A DNA stretch of 64,000 bases, from NCBI RefSeq assembly GCF_010726765.1, contig NZ_AP022601.1, positions 992,001 through 1,056,000 of the forward strand, written 5' to 3'. Made by a program: the position numbers and the translations under genes. The notes below the pieces were generated by a model that was not told the DNA's origin, ran no database searches, and was given only the letters and a program-made list of their open reading frames with translations. Origin of the DNA: Mycobacterium gallinarum (GTDB taxonomy: Bacteria; Actinomycetota; Actinomycetes; Mycobacteriales; Mycobacteriaceae). Below are positions 35,249 through 44,458 of the stretch, piece by piece (position 1 is the first letter of the stretch; every line of letters begins with the position of its first letter).

Positions 35249-35274
35249 TGTATCTTACTCCGGAGTAAGATACA
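35249..35274 (-). promoter_or_regulatory. 26-bp perfect palindromic operator at acyl-CoA dehydrogenase promoter
   Basis: TGTATCTTACTCC is followed by its exact reverse complement. On the minus strand TAAGAT (TANNNT -10) lies six nt before the ATG at 35245, so the palindrome covers the -10. A TetR-family operator is likely; no regulator gene is adjacent. A terminator is the alternative but it lacks a U-tract. Confidence 0.7.
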
Positions 35275-35304
35275 GCGAAAGACGTGTGTGTTCGACCTAA
35301 CACC

Positions 35305-37023
35305 TCAGCCCTGGACCGACAGCACCAGCCGAGACGCGGACGACACCGTATTCAAGCTGCTGGTTCCCACACTCGCGTGCCGAAAATTCATGATCACGGG
35401 GGTGTTCGGGTCCTGATCGTCACTGGTGAGGGTAAGTCGGATGCGATCCCCGGCAGCGAAGCGGCGGGCGTTGGGCACCAACGGAATCCGATACTCGACC
35501 TCTTCGCCGATCGGCACCGGGATGAACCGCCGGCACGGCAGCGCCGGTGCTCCCGGGCGGCTTGCGTCTTCGTCCACGTCGCGCAGGCTCGCCCTGAGCC
35601 ATCCGGCCGTCACCTCGCTGGTGGTTCCGTCGGCGGCGACGTGCTCGAGCGTCGCTATCCACGCCGTATCGAAGGCGGTGGCCGACGCGACGAGGCGCAG
35701 TTCCGCATCGCCGACGACATCGATCGTCGCGGTCAGCGGCGCGCTGGTCCATCTCAGCTGCGAAGGAGGGTCGATGGGGCTGGCCTTCGCCCGGTTGAGG
35801 CCCGCGCCGAGGGTGAGGTACTCCCGGCGACCGGGCGTGCCTTCTGCGGTATCGAGCGTCCCGTCGGCGCGCAGCGCGAATTCAGTGAGAGACGTCGCGG
35901 CGGGCGGCCATTGGTCGGCGGTGTGCCAGCCTTCGGCGCCGGGCAGCACGTATCGGATCGGCGATCCGTCCATGACGCCGGTGTCGTATCCCTTGAGCCA
36001 ATGGTCGTACCACGCCAGTGCCTCGTGATGGAGGCTTTCCCATGGCCAGGTGAGGCCGAACGGCCCGAGCAGCGCCATCCGGACATTCGGGTTGTCCGCC
36101 AACGCTTCCCATGCGGCGAAGGTCGACGGCAGGTGTAACGGCACGTTCTCCCAGTCGCAACCCAGATATACCGGGATGTCGATGTTCTTCAAGAGCGGTA
36201 ACAGGTTTCGCGCCTCCCACCAGTCATCGCGCACCGGATGCTTGACGACGGTGTCCAGCCACAGGTCGTCCCACGGATGGGGGCTGTGCGGCAGCTTCAG
36301 CAGCGCGCGCATCATCGTCACCGCGGCCTCACCGTTCATGGTCGCGAACTTGCGATGCAGGGGCGGCGCGTTGAGCACCTTGCGCGCCAGGGCGATTGCG
36401 GGGTTGCGGCGCCAGAAGCCGTCGCTGCGATCAGATGTCAGACCCATCATCGACAGGAATGGCGTGATGAAGGACGTGCTGACCAGGCCGTGGTGGGCGG
36501 CAGCCTCGTACAGATCCGCGGTGACTGCGACGGGGAAGATCGCCTTGAGATGCGGTGGCTTCTCAACGGCCGCTTCGAGTTGGGTCATCGCGAAGTAGCT
36601 GATGCCGATCATCCCGACGTTGCCGTCACACCAGGGTTGGGCGGCGGCCCATTCGACGAGGTCGTACATGTCCTGGCGTTCCTGCGGGTCGAAGAATGCA
36701 AAGGTGCCCCCGGACCCGCCAGTCCCGCGAACGTTCGCGATCACGTGGACGTATCCGCGCGATACCCAGAAGTCGGTGGCGCCGGCCTCGATGAACCCTG
36801 CGGGCGCACCGAAGTCCTGCATCTGACGCGGATAGGGCGACGCGGCGATCAGCGCCGGGTACTTGCCGTCCGCCTTGGGGCGGTGGACGTCGGCCAGCAG
36901 GGTCACGCCGTCGCGCATCGGCACCTGGGTGTTGTCGTCGTTGCGGATCTCGAACTGCGGCCGGCTGAGGTTCCGGTAGTCACGCCCGGTGGTCTGCGGC
37001 CCGTTGAGGTGGCGCTCGGTCAT
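35305..37023 (-). CDS. CocE/NonD family hydrolase (X-Pro dipeptidyl-peptidase S15 type)
   Basis: 572 aa from ATG 37023; GTG 37032 would run into the operator. S15 alpha/beta hydrolase: MRDGVTLLADVHRPKADGKY, YVHVIANVRGTGGSGG, nucleophile Ser in VGMIGISYFAMTQ, and the C-terminal jelly-roll typical of CocE (about 410-570). Hydrolyses an ester or amide; substrate unknown. Divergent from a tetR gene with a shared 44-bp palindrome, so it is the probable target of that repressor. Leaderless: TAGCGT lies 7 nt before the ATG. Confidence 0.88.
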   Translation of the reverse strand: MTERHLNGPQTTGRDYRNLSRPQFEIRNDDNTQVPMRDGVTLLADVHRPKADGKYPALIAASPYPRQMQDFGAPAGFIEAGATDFWVSRGYVHVIANVRGTGGSGGTFAFFDPQERQDMYDLVEWAAAQPWCDGNVGMIGISYFAMTQLEAAVEKPPHLKAIFPVAVTADLYEAAAHHGLVSTSFITPFLSMMGLTSDRSDGFWRRNPAIALARKVLNAPPLHRKFATMNGEAAVTMMRALLKLPHSPHPWDDLWLDTVVKHPVRDDWWEARNLLPLLKNIDIPVYLGCDWENVPLHLPSTFAAWEALADNPNVRMALLGPFGLTWPWESLHHEALAWYDHWLKGYDTGVMDGSPIRYVLPGAEGWHTADQWPPAATSLTEFALRADGTLDTAEGTPGRREYLTLGAGLNRAKASPIDPPSQLRWTSAPLTATIDVVGDAELRLVASATAFDTAWIATLEHVAADGTTSEVTAGWLRASLRDVDEDASRPGAPALPCRRFIPVPIGEEVEYRIPLVPNARRFAAGDRIRLTLTSDDQDPNTPVIMNFRHASVGTSSLNTVSSASRLVLSVQG

Positions 37024-37024
37024 G

Positions 37025-37078
37025 AGTTTCACGCTACGTTGAAACTAGTCTCAACGCAACGTGAAACTTTGCTAGGCT
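37025..37078. promoter_or_regulatory. divergent leaderless promoters with 44-bp TetR operator
   Basis: Outer arms AGTTTCACG (37025-37033) and CGTGAAACT (37060-37068) and inner arms CGTTGA/TCAACG (37037-37056) share the centre 37046.5; about 38 of 44 bases are symmetric. TAGCGT (minus, 37036-37031) is 7 nt from the hydrolase ATG; TAGGCT (37073-37078) is 7 nt from the tetR GTG. Confidence 0.75.
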
Positions 37079-37085
37079 GTCGACC

Positions 37086-37682
37086 GTGCCGAAGAACGCA
37101 CCGCCCGGACCCCGCGACGAGCGGGGGGTGCTGTCCGCGCGCATCCTCGCGGCCGCCCGAGAGGAATTCGCCCAGCACGGGTGGGCCGGCACGACGATCA
37201 GGGCCGTGGCGAGGGCGGCCGACGTCGACCCCGCGCTCGTGTATCACTACTTCGGCTCCAAGGAGGCGCTGCTCGACGCCTCGACCAACCCGCCGCAGCG
37301 CTGGTTGGAGAGCGTCGCCAACACGTGGGCCACGCCCGTGGACGAGTTGGGTGCCGCGCTGCTGCGGCTGATGCTGGGTGCGTGGGCCGACGAGGAGATC
37401 GGCCCCGTGCTGCGCGCCGTTCTGCTCACCGCCGCCCACGACGAGGCAACGCGCGAGAAGTTGCGCCGAGTCGTCGAGAGCAGCCTCATGGGGGTCTCGC
37501 AGCTCGGTGTCGACGAGCGGGATCGCCTGGTGCGCAGCGGTCTGATCTCCTCGCAGATCATGGGGTTGGCGATGATGCGGTTCGTCTGGAAGATCGAACC
37601 GGTCGCGTCCATGGCCGACGACGAACTCGTCGCCGCGGTCGCGCCGAATCTGCAGCAATACGTCCAGGGGGACCTCACGTGA
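37086..37682 (+). CDS. TetR-family repressor
   Basis: 198 aa from GTG 37086. N-terminal HTH: ILAAAREEFAQHGWAGTTIR, AVARAADVDPALVYHYFGSK (residues about 20-60), C-terminal ligand domain of the TetR_C_33-like actinobacterial type. It should bind the 44-bp palindrome just upstream and control itself and the divergent hydrolase. Its stop overlaps the next gene (GTGA). Confidence 0.9.
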   Translation: MPKNAPPGPRDERGVLSARILAAAREEFAQHGWAGTTIRAVARAADVDPALVYHYFGSKEALLDASTNPPQRWLESVANTWATPVDELGAALLRLMLGAWADEEIGPVLRAVLLTAAHDEATREKLRRVVESSLMGVSQLGVDERDRLVRSGLISSQIMGLAMMRFVWKIEPVASMADDELVAAVAPNLQQYVQGDLT

Positions 37683-38116
37683 CGATGGTCGAGCTCGAAC
37701 CGCAACCACGAATCGACACGATCGTGCGCCTACCTCACGGCGGAGAGGCCAGGCGCACCGAATACGTCGGCACAGCGTGGTTCGACGGCAAGCCGCTCAT
37801 CAATGGGTTGACCCTGCAACGCTCTCCGCACGCCCCGCGGGGCTTCCGCCGCACCTCGTTCGAGTCAACGTTCTTCGTGCCGGACAGCCTGCCGTATGAC
37901 CGCGGCGCGCTCGGCGACGCGGTGCTCAGCGCCTCGGTCGTATTGCGCGGCTCCGGGGGCGAATCGAGCGCCATCGTCGATGCCACTGCGGCATTCGCCG
38001 ACGATCCCTCGGGTTCACCGACCTGGATTCAGCTGGCGCTGCGGGCGAACATCGGCTGGCCGGCAGGCATCGGCTACCGCGTCGTCGCGCTCACCCCTCC
38101 CGACGCGGTTCGATAG
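37679..38116 (+). CDS. conserved hypothetical protein coupled to tetR
   Basis: 145 aa from GTG 37679, overlapping the tetR stop. Beta-rich: EYVGTAWFDGKPLINGLTLQ, RRTSFESTFFVPDSLPY, DATAAFADDPSGSPTWIQLA. No signal peptide or known enzyme motif. Possibly a small beta-barrel ligand binder of the regulated unit; function unknown. Confidence 0.6.
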   Translation: MTMVELEPQPRIDTIVRLPHGGEARRTEYVGTAWFDGKPLINGLTLQRSPHAPRGFRRTSFESTFFVPDSLPYDRGALGDAVLSASVVLRGSGGESSAIVDATAAFADDPSGSPTWIQLALRANIGWPAGIGYRVVALTPPDAVR

Positions 38117-38186
38117 GGCGCAAACGTCCACGTAGACTCGTCGGTCGAAGCTTGAGCACGACTGTTAGGAAGCGGGTAGTACACGC

Positions 38187-38945
38187 ATGAGCGGCCATTC
38201 CAAGTGGGCGACCACAAAGCACAAGAAGGCCGTCATCGACGCACGCCGCGGCAAGAACTTCGCGAAACTGATCAAGAACGTCGAAGTGGCCGCGCGAGTC
38301 GGCGGCGGTGACCCTGCCGGGAACCCGACGCTCTACGACGCGATCCAGAAGGCGAAGAAATCGTCGGTCCCGAACGACAACATCGAGCGCGCCCGCAAGC
38401 GCGGCGCCGGGGAAGAAGCCGGTGGCGCCGATTACCAGAACATCACCTACGAGGGCTACGGGCCCAACGGTGTCGCGGTGCTGGTCGAGTGCCTCACCGA
38501 CAACCGCAACCGCGCGGCGGGCGAGGTGCGCGTCGCGATGACCCGCAACGGCGGCAACATGGCCGATCCGGGTTCGGTGGCCTATCTGTTCTCCCGCAAG
38601 GGCGTCGTGACCCTGGAGAAGAACGGTCAGACCGAGGATGACGTGCTGACCGCCGTGCTCGAAGCCGGCGCCGAAGAGATCAACGACCTCGATGACAGCT
38701 TCGAGATCATCTGCGAACCAACCGATCTCGTCGCCGTCCGTACCGCGCTACAGGAGGCTGGCATCGACTACGAGTCCGCGGAGGCCAGCTTCCAGCCGTC
38801 GGTGACGGTGCCGGTCGACCTCGACGGCGCACGCAAGGTGCTCAAGCTCGTCGACGCGCTCGAAGACAGCGACGACGTCCAGGATGTCTTCACCAACATG
38901 GACATTCCCGACGACGTCGCGGCTCAACTCGACGACGAGGGATAG
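38187..38945 (+). CDS. yebC: YebC/TACO1 family translation factor
   Basis: 252 aa, ATG 38187. Begins [20 protein letters not shown] and continues [40 protein letters not shown], the YebC signature; normal length. Annotated widely as a transcription regulator, but recent work places the family on ribosomes, easing translation of difficult proline motifs. In mycobacteria it sits between the pdxT and ruvC regions. Confidence 0.95.
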   Translation: MSGHSKWATTKHKKAVIDARRGKNFAKLIKNVEVAARVGGGDPAGNPTLYDAIQKAKKSSVPNDNIERARKRGAGEEAGGADYQNITYEGYGPNGVAVLVECLTDNRNRAAGEVRVAMTRNGGNMADPGSVAYLFSRKGVVTLEKNGQTEDDVLTAVLEAGAEEINDLDDSFEIICEPTDLVAVRTALQEAGIDYESAEASFQPSVTVPVDLDGARKVLKLVDALEDSDDVQDVFTNMDIPDDVAAQLDDEG

Positions 38946-38950
38946 TCGCG

Positions 38951-39778
38951 TCAGCCCTTGAGGAACTCGCCGATTGCCCGGGCGGTTTCCTCGGGCTGAT
39001 CGAGCATGATCAGTACCTTGGCATCGTCGACGTAACGCAAAGTGCCACCGGTCAATTCGGCCAAGGCCTCAGCGTGCGCGACGGGCATCACACGATTGCG
39101 GCTCCACAGCACCAGCACGTCGCCCGAGAAGTCCGCGAGCCGGTTGGTCGCGCGCACGAGCGAGGACTTGTCGAACCTGGTCCGTGCGTACTTGAGCAGG
39201 TCGCGGCGAATCCGCACGTCGGCGATTCCCGGATTCGTCCACGCCTCGATGATGTGCTGGGGGATGGGCTTGGCGGCCATCATGCCGAAGAGGAAGAAGC
39301 GGCGACGGAGCCAGCCGATGCGCAACTGCTGCATCGCCATCTTGACGGTCCCGGTGGTGCGAGTGCCGACCCAGGTGACCTTGCCGGGGAACCCGGGAGG
39401 GAAGTTGTCATACGCCTCTGACGGGCAGATCACGAGTCGGGCGATGCGTTTGTCGCGCCCGACGTCGGTGAGGAACAGCGGACCGCCCCAGTCGGACACC
39501 ACGAGCGTGACGTCGGTGAGATCCAGTGCGTCGAGGAAATCGGCGGCGACGTCGACCATGCCGGGCATCGTGAGATCGGCATCGTCGCGCATCGGGATGC
39601 GGTGCCCGCCGATCGGCAGCACCGGCAGCAGGTAGCGGTAGCCGGCCGGCAGGTGCGGTAGGGCGAGGTCCCACTGTGTGTCGTTCATCAGCAGACCGTG
39701 CAACAGCACGACCGGCGGGCCGTCCGGGTCGCCTTCCTCGCGGTATTCGATGGTCCCGGAAGGCAGGAGGATTTCCAT
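38951..39778 (-). CDS. alpha/beta hydrolase
   Basis: 275 aa from ATG 39778 with AGAGGA upstream. VVLLHGLLMNDTQWD (oxyanion HG), LVVSDWGGPLF: the nucleophile-elbow position is an Asp (SDWGG), as in haloalkane dehalogenase/epoxide hydrolase-like members. C-terminal VLVLWSRNRVMP and AKVLIMLDQPEE lack a canonical GH near the end, so activity is uncertain. Divergent from a tetR gene with shared operators. Confidence 0.82.
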   Translation of the reverse strand: MEILLPSGTIEYREEGDPDGPPVVLLHGLLMNDTQWDLALPHLPAGYRYLLPVLPIGGHRIPMRDDADLTMPGMVDVAADFLDALDLTDVTLVVSDWGGPLFLTDVGRDKRIARLVICPSEAYDNFPPGFPGKVTWVGTRTTGTVKMAMQQLRIGWLRRRFFLFGMMAAKPIPQHIIEAWTNPGIADVRIRRDLLKYARTRFDKSSLVRATNRLADFSGDVLVLWSRNRVMPVAHAEALAELTGGTLRYVDDAKVLIMLDQPEETARAIGEFLKG

Positions 39779-39793
39779 CTCTATTCCTCTCAT

Positions 39794-39824
39794 TAGAATC
39801 TTGATTCTAGAACGTATGCTCTAG
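39794..39824. promoter_or_regulatory. two overlapping palindromes, TetR operator
   Basis: TAGAATC-TT-GATTCTA (39794-39809, perfect) overlaps CTAGA-N8-TCTAG (39807-39824). They lie between divergent hydrolase and tetR genes and are AT-rich against the background. Confidence 0.7.
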
Positions 39825-39844
39825 TCTGTCCGCAGGAGGCGTCA

Positions 39845-40468
39845 ATGGCAAGATCCACGCGCGAATCGATCCTCACCGCCGCCGCGGAGCTGATGCGGCA
39901 CCGCGGGTACGCGGCGGTGGGCATGAAAGACATCGCCCAGGCCTCGGGTGCGCCGATCGGCTCGCTGTACCACCACTTCCGCGGCGGCAAGGTGCAGATC
40001 GCGCGTGAAGCGCTGATCAACGCGGGAGCGGCGTACGGGCTACTCATCCCGACGCTCATCGACGAATACAACGACCTCGGCCAGGCGTTCGAGGGCGTCT
40101 TTGCCCAGGCCGCGCAGGACATGGCCGCGACAGGGTTCGCGAATATGTGCCCGGTCGCCAGCGTCGCCGCTGAGGTGGCCGACACCGTCGAAGAACTGCG
40201 CGAGACCTCAGCCGCGGTGTTCCGGGGCTGGATCGACGGCGGTGCCGCCTACTTTGCCGCCCGCGGTCTGGCGCCACAGTTGGCGCGCGAGGTGACCTTG
40301 GCGCTCATCGGCGCATTGGAGGGCGCGTTCGTGTTGGCGCGGACGATGCGCGATACCGCGCCGCTGCTGGCCGCGGGCGCGACGCTGGGCCCGCAATACC
40401 GGGGCATCGCCTTGGCCGAGCCGGCTCAGCGGCTGCCGTTGGAGGACCGGGCGAACTCGTCGTCGTAG
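39845..40468 (+). CDS. TetR/AcrR-family repressor
   Basis: 207 aa; ATG 39845 preceded by AGGAGG. HTH: ESILTAAAELMRHRGYAAVG then MKDIAQASGAPIGSLYHHFR (residues 6-45), with LmrA/YxaF-like C-terminal domain (ANMCPVASVAAEVADTVEE). Likely represses itself and the divergent hydrolase through 39794-39824. Its last 43 bp overlap the convergent mscS-type gene. Confidence 0.9.
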   Translation: MARSTRESILTAAAELMRHRGYAAVGMKDIAQASGAPIGSLYHHFRGGKVQIAREALINAGAAYGLLIPTLIDEYNDLGQAFEGVFAQAAQDMAATGFANMCPVASVAAEVADTVEELRETSAAVFRGWIDGGAAYFAARGLAPQLAREVTLALIGALEGAFVLARTMRDTAPLLAAGATLGPQYRGIALAEPAQRLPLEDRANSSS

Positions 40469-41649
40469 TCGGCGTGCTCATCGAAAGCCCTGGCGCGTTC
40501 CTCGGCTTCGGGGCTGCCCGAGAACATGCCGGACGCCACTCGAGGCGTCGCGCCGTCTTCGTCGCTGCGCTTGCGTGGTTCAGTGGGCGCGGCGGGTTCG
40601 ATGCGCTGGGTCGGCAGCACCTGCCGATGCTGAACCCAATCCACCATGCCCTCGCGCACATTGCACCGGAGGTCGAACAGCGCGCCGGCGTTCGGGGCGC
40701 TGACCACGATTCGTACCCGCACCATGCCGCCCACGGCGTCGGTCACCTGCAGGACGCCACGCCTGCCGTCCCACAACTCACTCTCTGCGAGCAGCCGGTC
40801 CAGTTCGGCACGCATGTCGTCGAACGGCACGGAGAAGTCCACGTCGAACTCGACGCTGCCCATGATCTCGGTGTCGCTGCGGGTCCAGTTCTCGAACGGT
40901 TCCGTCGTGAAGTACGTCGACGGCAGCACGAGGCGGCGCTCGTCCCAGAGGCGCACCACGACGTAACTCAGGGTGATCTCCTCGACGCGACCCCACCATT
41001 GGCCGTTCTCGAGTTGGACGACGTCGCCGACGCGGATGGCGCCGGAGAACGCGATCTGCATACCTGCGAACACCGCGCCGAGAGAGGTTTGCGCCGCCAG
41101 ACCCGCGACGACGGACAGGACGCCGGCCGACGCGAACACCGTGGTCCCGATATCGGAGAACGCCGGGAACGTCATCAGTACCGCGGCGCCGCCGAAGACC
41201 ACCACGATGGCGATCGCGAGCCTGCGCAGGACCGTGACCTGCGTGCGAACCCGTCGCCAGCGGCGATCGGCGTCGGAGATCTGCTCACCGCCACCGCCGA
41301 ATCTGGCGATCATGCGCCGTTCCGCGACCCGGACGAGGCCGGTGAGCAGCCAGGTCACCCCCAGGATCAGCAGGATCACCAGCGAATGGTCGACCATCCT
41401 GCGCCAGGAGTCGGCCGGATCCGACGTCCGCTGCACCGAGATGGACGCCGCAGCGACCATCAGCGTGAACCGCACCGGCATCCGCGTGAGTTCGGCGACG
41501 TCGCAGAGCATGGCACTACGGCGACCGATGCGGCCCAGCGCCCAGGTCAGCACCACTCCCAACAGGTACGCGGCGACCATGGCGCCTGCGGCCCACGCGA
41601 AGGTGACGGCGAGATTTGTTGCGGTTTCCAGTTCGTTCTCGTCGGGCAT
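40426..41649 (-). CDS. mechanosensitive ion channel family protein
   Basis: 407 aa. Membrane segments near 15-35, 55-75, 92-112 and 145-165, then pore helix AGVLSVVAGLAAQTSLGAVF and AGMQIAFSGAIRVGDVVQLE, the MscS signature, with the cytoplasmic beta domain (RVEEITLSYVVVRLWDERRL). Residues 355-407 are a disordered acidic tail. Releases solutes on osmotic downshock or acts as a gated channel. Encoded alone, convergent with tetR. Confidence 0.9.
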   Translation of the reverse strand: MPDENELETATNLAVTFAWAAGAMVAAYLLGVVLTWALGRIGRRSAMLCDVAELTRMPVRFTLMVAAASISVQRTSDPADSWRRMVDHSLVILLILGVTWLLTGLVRVAERRMIARFGGGGEQISDADRRWRRVRTQVTVLRRLAIAIVVVFGGAAVLMTFPAFSDIGTTVFASAGVLSVVAGLAAQTSLGAVFAGMQIAFSGAIRVGDVVQLENGQWWGRVEEITLSYVVVRLWDERRLVLPSTYFTTEPFENWTRSDTEIMGSVEFDVDFSVPFDDMRAELDRLLAESELWDGRRGVLQVTDAVGGMVRVRIVVSAPNAGALFDLRCNVREGMVDWVQHRQVLPTQRIEPAAPTEPRKRSDEDGATPRVASGMFSGSPEAEERARAFDEHADYDDEFARSSNGSR

Positions 41650-41789
41650 TGGGTGAGATCAGCTCCACTGAGTCGAGGTCGGGTCTCTTCGCGACGGTAG
41701 CGTCGCGCACCGGCGTCGTCACATCGACGCGTCGCGATTTGCCGCGTTGAACGCGCGGAATACCCGGTCCTGCAAGGAAAATAATCGAC

Positions 41790-42098
41790 GTGGCAGTTCT
41801 CACAGACCCCAACGGCACCGTCTGGTCGATCAACCGGCGGATGTGGCCGTTTCCGGGCGACGCGCTTGACCTCACGTTCGGCATGTTCGAGGTGCTCATC
41901 GGCATCGTGTTCGCGCTGCTGTGGCCCTTCTGGTTGCTGGCCAAGTTCTGCGGTGTGCGGTGGGTGATCACCGTCGAGCGCAACGGCCATCAGGTGGGCC
42001 GGGAGCTCGTGCGCGGATGGAACGGGTCCAAGCGCCGCGTCGACGAGATCGCACGCGAGGTCGCTTCCGGCGGCCGTTCAGGGCACATGGTGATCTAG
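41790..42098 (+). CDS. conserved small membrane-associated protein
   Basis: 102 aa from GTG 41790. One hydrophobic segment (MFEVLIGIVFALLWPFWLLA, residues about 31-50) between an N-terminal DPNGTVWSINRRMWPFPGD and a basic C-terminus (RGWNGSKRRVDEIAREVASG). Conserved mycobacterial type; function unknown. 130 bp upstream of ruvC. Confidence 0.65.
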   Translation: MAVLTDPNGTVWSINRRMWPFPGDALDLTFGMFEVLIGIVFALLWPFWLLAKFCGVRWVITVERNGHQVGRELVRGWNGSKRRVDEIAREVASGGRSGHMVI

Positions 42099-42188
42099 CC
42101 GTGCACGACGCCTCGATTCTCCGCTGCGCCGGGCAGTCCACCCGGTGATGGGGGCGTGTCGAGACCCTGAGGTGTCCGCTGCCGACGC

Positions 42189-42212
42189 TAAGCTCTTCGA
42201 ACAGGTGTTCAC
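42189..42212 (+). promoter_or_regulatory. ruvCAB promoter with LexA SOS box
   Basis: TCGAAC-AGGT-GTTCAC (42197-42212) matches the mycobacterial LexA consensus TCGAAC-N4-GTTCGA except for the G. TAAGCT at 42189-42194 is a -10. LexA bound here would cover the transcription start, so ruvCAB is predicted DNA-damage inducible. Confidence 0.8.
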
Positions 42213-42229
42213 AGGCAAGGAGCTGCCAC

Positions 42230-42796
42230 GTGCGGGTGATGGGTGTCGACCCTGGGTTGACGCGGTGCGGGCTGTCCGTCATCGAGGGCGGCACCGGGCG
42301 GCGCGTCATCGCGCTGGACGTCGACGTCGTCCGCACCCCGTCCGACGAGCCGCTGCACCGCCGGTTGCTCACCATCAGCGACACCGTCGAGTACTGGATG
42401 GACACCCACCGCCCCGACGTCATCGCGATCGAGCGCGTCTTCGCCAACCAGAACGCGAACACAGCGATGGGCACCGCGCAGGCCGGCGGTGTCATTGCGC
42501 TTGCCGCCGCCAGGCGCGACATCGACGTGTATTTCCACACACCCAGCGAGGTGAAGGCCGCCGTCACCGGAAACGGGCGGGCCGATAAGGCGCAGGTCAC
42601 CACGATGGTCACCAAAATCCTTGCCCTACAGGCGAAGCCGACGCCCGCCGACGCGGCCGACGCGCTGGCATTGGCGATCTGTCATTGCTGGCGGGCTCCG
42701 ATGATCGCGCGAATGGCCGCGGCCGAGGCCATGGCAGCCGAGCAGCAACGCAAGTACCAGGCCACGATCAAGGCGAAGGCAAAGGCGGCACGATGA
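42230..42796 (+). CDS. ruvC: Holliday junction resolvase RuvC
   Basis: 188 aa from GTG 42230 with AAGGAG upstream. [19 protein letters not shown] (catalytic D), [20 protein letters not shown] (catalytic E), and [13 protein letters not shown] (final Asp pair). Dimeric endonuclease that cuts Holliday junctions symmetrically. First gene of ruvCAB; overlaps ruvA by 4 bp. The C-terminus is extended with Lys/Ala, usual in mycobacteria. Confidence 0.97.
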   Translation: MRVMGVDPGLTRCGLSVIEGGTGRRVIALDVDVVRTPSDEPLHRRLLTISDTVEYWMDTHRPDVIAIERVFANQNANTAMGTAQAGGVIALAAARRDIDVYFHTPSEVKAAVTGNGRADKAQVTTMVTKILALQAKPTPADAADALALAICHCWRAPMIARMAAAEAMAAEQQRKYQATIKAKAKAAR

Positions 42797-43380
42797 TTGC
42801 ATCCGTTCGCGGAGAGGTCCTCGACATAGCTCTCGATCACGTTGTCATCGAGGCTGCGGGTGTCGGATACAAAGTGATGGCGACGCCGACCACGCTGGCG
42901 ACGCTGCACCGCGGCGACGAAGCCCGGCTCATCACCGCGATGATCGTGCGCGAGGATTCGATGACGCTGTACGGCTTTTCCGACGCCGACGCCCGCAACC
43001 TGTTTCTGACGCTGCTCGCGGTGTCCGGTATCGGGCCAAGCATCGCGCTGGGCGCACTGGCGATGTACGACGGACCCACGCTGCGCCGTGCCATCGCCGA
43101 CGCCGACATCACCGCGCTGACCCGGATCCCGAAGGTCGGCAAGAAGACCGCCGAGCTGATGGCGCTGAGCCTGCGCGACAAGATGGGGGCCAACACACCG
43201 TCCGGCGCCCCCGCGATGAACGGACATGCCGTGCGCGGCCCCGTCGTCGAAGCGCTTGTCGGCCTTGGCTTTGCGCTCAAGCAGGCCGAAGAGGCCACCG
43301 ACAAGGTGCTCGCCAATGACCCGGAAGCCAGCACCACCAGTGCGCTGCGCCTGGCGCTGTCCATGTTGGGTAAGAAGTGA
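42793..43380 (+). CDS. ruvA: Holliday junction DNA helicase subunit RuvA
   Basis: 195 aa from ATG 42793 (ATGA). [22 protein letters not shown] domain, two helix-hairpin-helix motifs ([26 protein letters not shown]), and C-terminal three-helix domain ([15 protein letters not shown]) that contacts RuvB. Binds the junction and loads RuvB. Confidence 0.97.
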   Translation: MIASVRGEVLDIALDHVVIEAAGVGYKVMATPTTLATLHRGDEARLITAMIVREDSMTLYGFSDADARNLFLTLLAVSGIGPSIALGALAMYDGPTLRRAIADADITALTRIPKVGKKTAELMALSLRDKMGANTPSGAPAMNGHAVRGPVVEALVGLGFALKQAEEATDKVLANDPEASTTSALRLALSMLGKK

Positions 43381-44447
43381 GCGGTCGCTTCGAGGACGCG
43401 GAACCCGGCGACACCGCCGACAGGGAGGTGTCGGCCGCCTTGACTGTCGGCGAGGGGGACATCGACGCCAGTCTGCGGCCGCGATCGCTCGGTGAGTTCA
43501 TCGGTCAGCCCCGCGTCCGCGAGCAGCTGCAGCTGGTTCTCGAGGGCGCGAAGAACCGCGGTGGCACGCCGGATCACATCCTGCTGTCCGGCCCGCCGGG
43601 GCTGGGCAAGACCTCGCTGGCGATGATCATCGCCGCCGAGCTCGGAACCTCGCTGCGGGTCACCTCCGGACCCGCGCTGGAACGGGCGGGCGACCTGGCG
43701 GCCATGCTGTCGAATCTCGTCGAGCACGACGTGCTGTTCATCGACGAGATACACCGCATCGCCAGGCCCGCCGAGGAAATGCTGTACCTCGCGATGGAGG
43801 ACTTTCGCGTCGATGTCGTGGTCGGCAAGGGGCCGGGTGCCACCTCCATTCCGCTCGAGGTCGCGCCGTTCACCCTCGTCGGCGCCACGACCCGTTCGGG
43901 GGCGCTGACAGGTCCGCTGCGTGACAGGTTCGGCTTCACCGCGCACATGGACTTCTACGAACCGGCGGAACTCGAGAGGGTGCTGACGCGGTCGGCCGGC
44001 ATCCTCGGTATCGAACTCCAGAGCGACGCGGGTGCCGAAGTCGCGCGGCGCTCGCGCGGGACTCCGCGTATCGCCAACCGGTTGTTGCGACGGGTACGCG
44101 ACTTCGCCGAAGTACGCGCCGACGGTGTCATCACCCGTGACATCGCGAAGTCCGCGCTGGCGGTGTACGACGTCGACGAGCTGGGGTTGGACCGCCTCGA
44201 CCGGGCCGTATTGTCCGCACTCACACGTAGTTTCGGTGGTGGCCCCGTCGGGGTGTCGACGCTGGCGGTCGCGGTGGGGGAGGAAGCCACGACGGTCGAG
44301 GAGGTGTGCGAGCCGTTCCTGGTGCGTGCCGGCATGATCGCCCGCACGCCGCGCGGGCGCGTCGCCACCGCACAGGCCTGGACCCATCTCGGAATGACAC
44401 CCCCGGCCGGAGCGACCGGTTTCGGGCAGCCCGGCCTGTTCGAATAG
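43377..44447 (+). CDS. ruvB: Holliday junction DNA helicase RuvB
   Basis: 356 aa from GTG 43377. Walker [15 protein letters not shown], Walker [11 protein letters not shown], sensor 1 GATTRSGAL, arginine finger GPLRDRFGF, winged helix C-terminus ([17 protein letters not shown]). Hexameric AAA+ motor for branch migration. Start overlaps ruvA stop. Length normal for the family. Confidence 0.97.
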   Translation: MSGRFEDAEPGDTADREVSAALTVGEGDIDASLRPRSLGEFIGQPRVREQLQLVLEGAKNRGGTPDHILLSGPPGLGKTSLAMIIAAELGTSLRVTSGPALERAGDLAAMLSNLVEHDVLFIDEIHRIARPAEEMLYLAMEDFRVDVVVGKGPGATSIPLEVAPFTLVGATTRSGALTGPLRDRFGFTAHMDFYEPAELERVLTRSAGILGIELQSDAGAEVARRSRGTPRIANRLLRRVRDFAEVRADGVITRDIAKSALAVYDVDELGLDRLDRAVLSALTRSFGGGPVGVSTLAVAVGEEATTVEEVCEPFLVRAGMIARTPRGRVATAQAWTHLGMTPPAGATGFGQPGLFE

Positions 44448-44458
44448 GAGGCAGTGAC

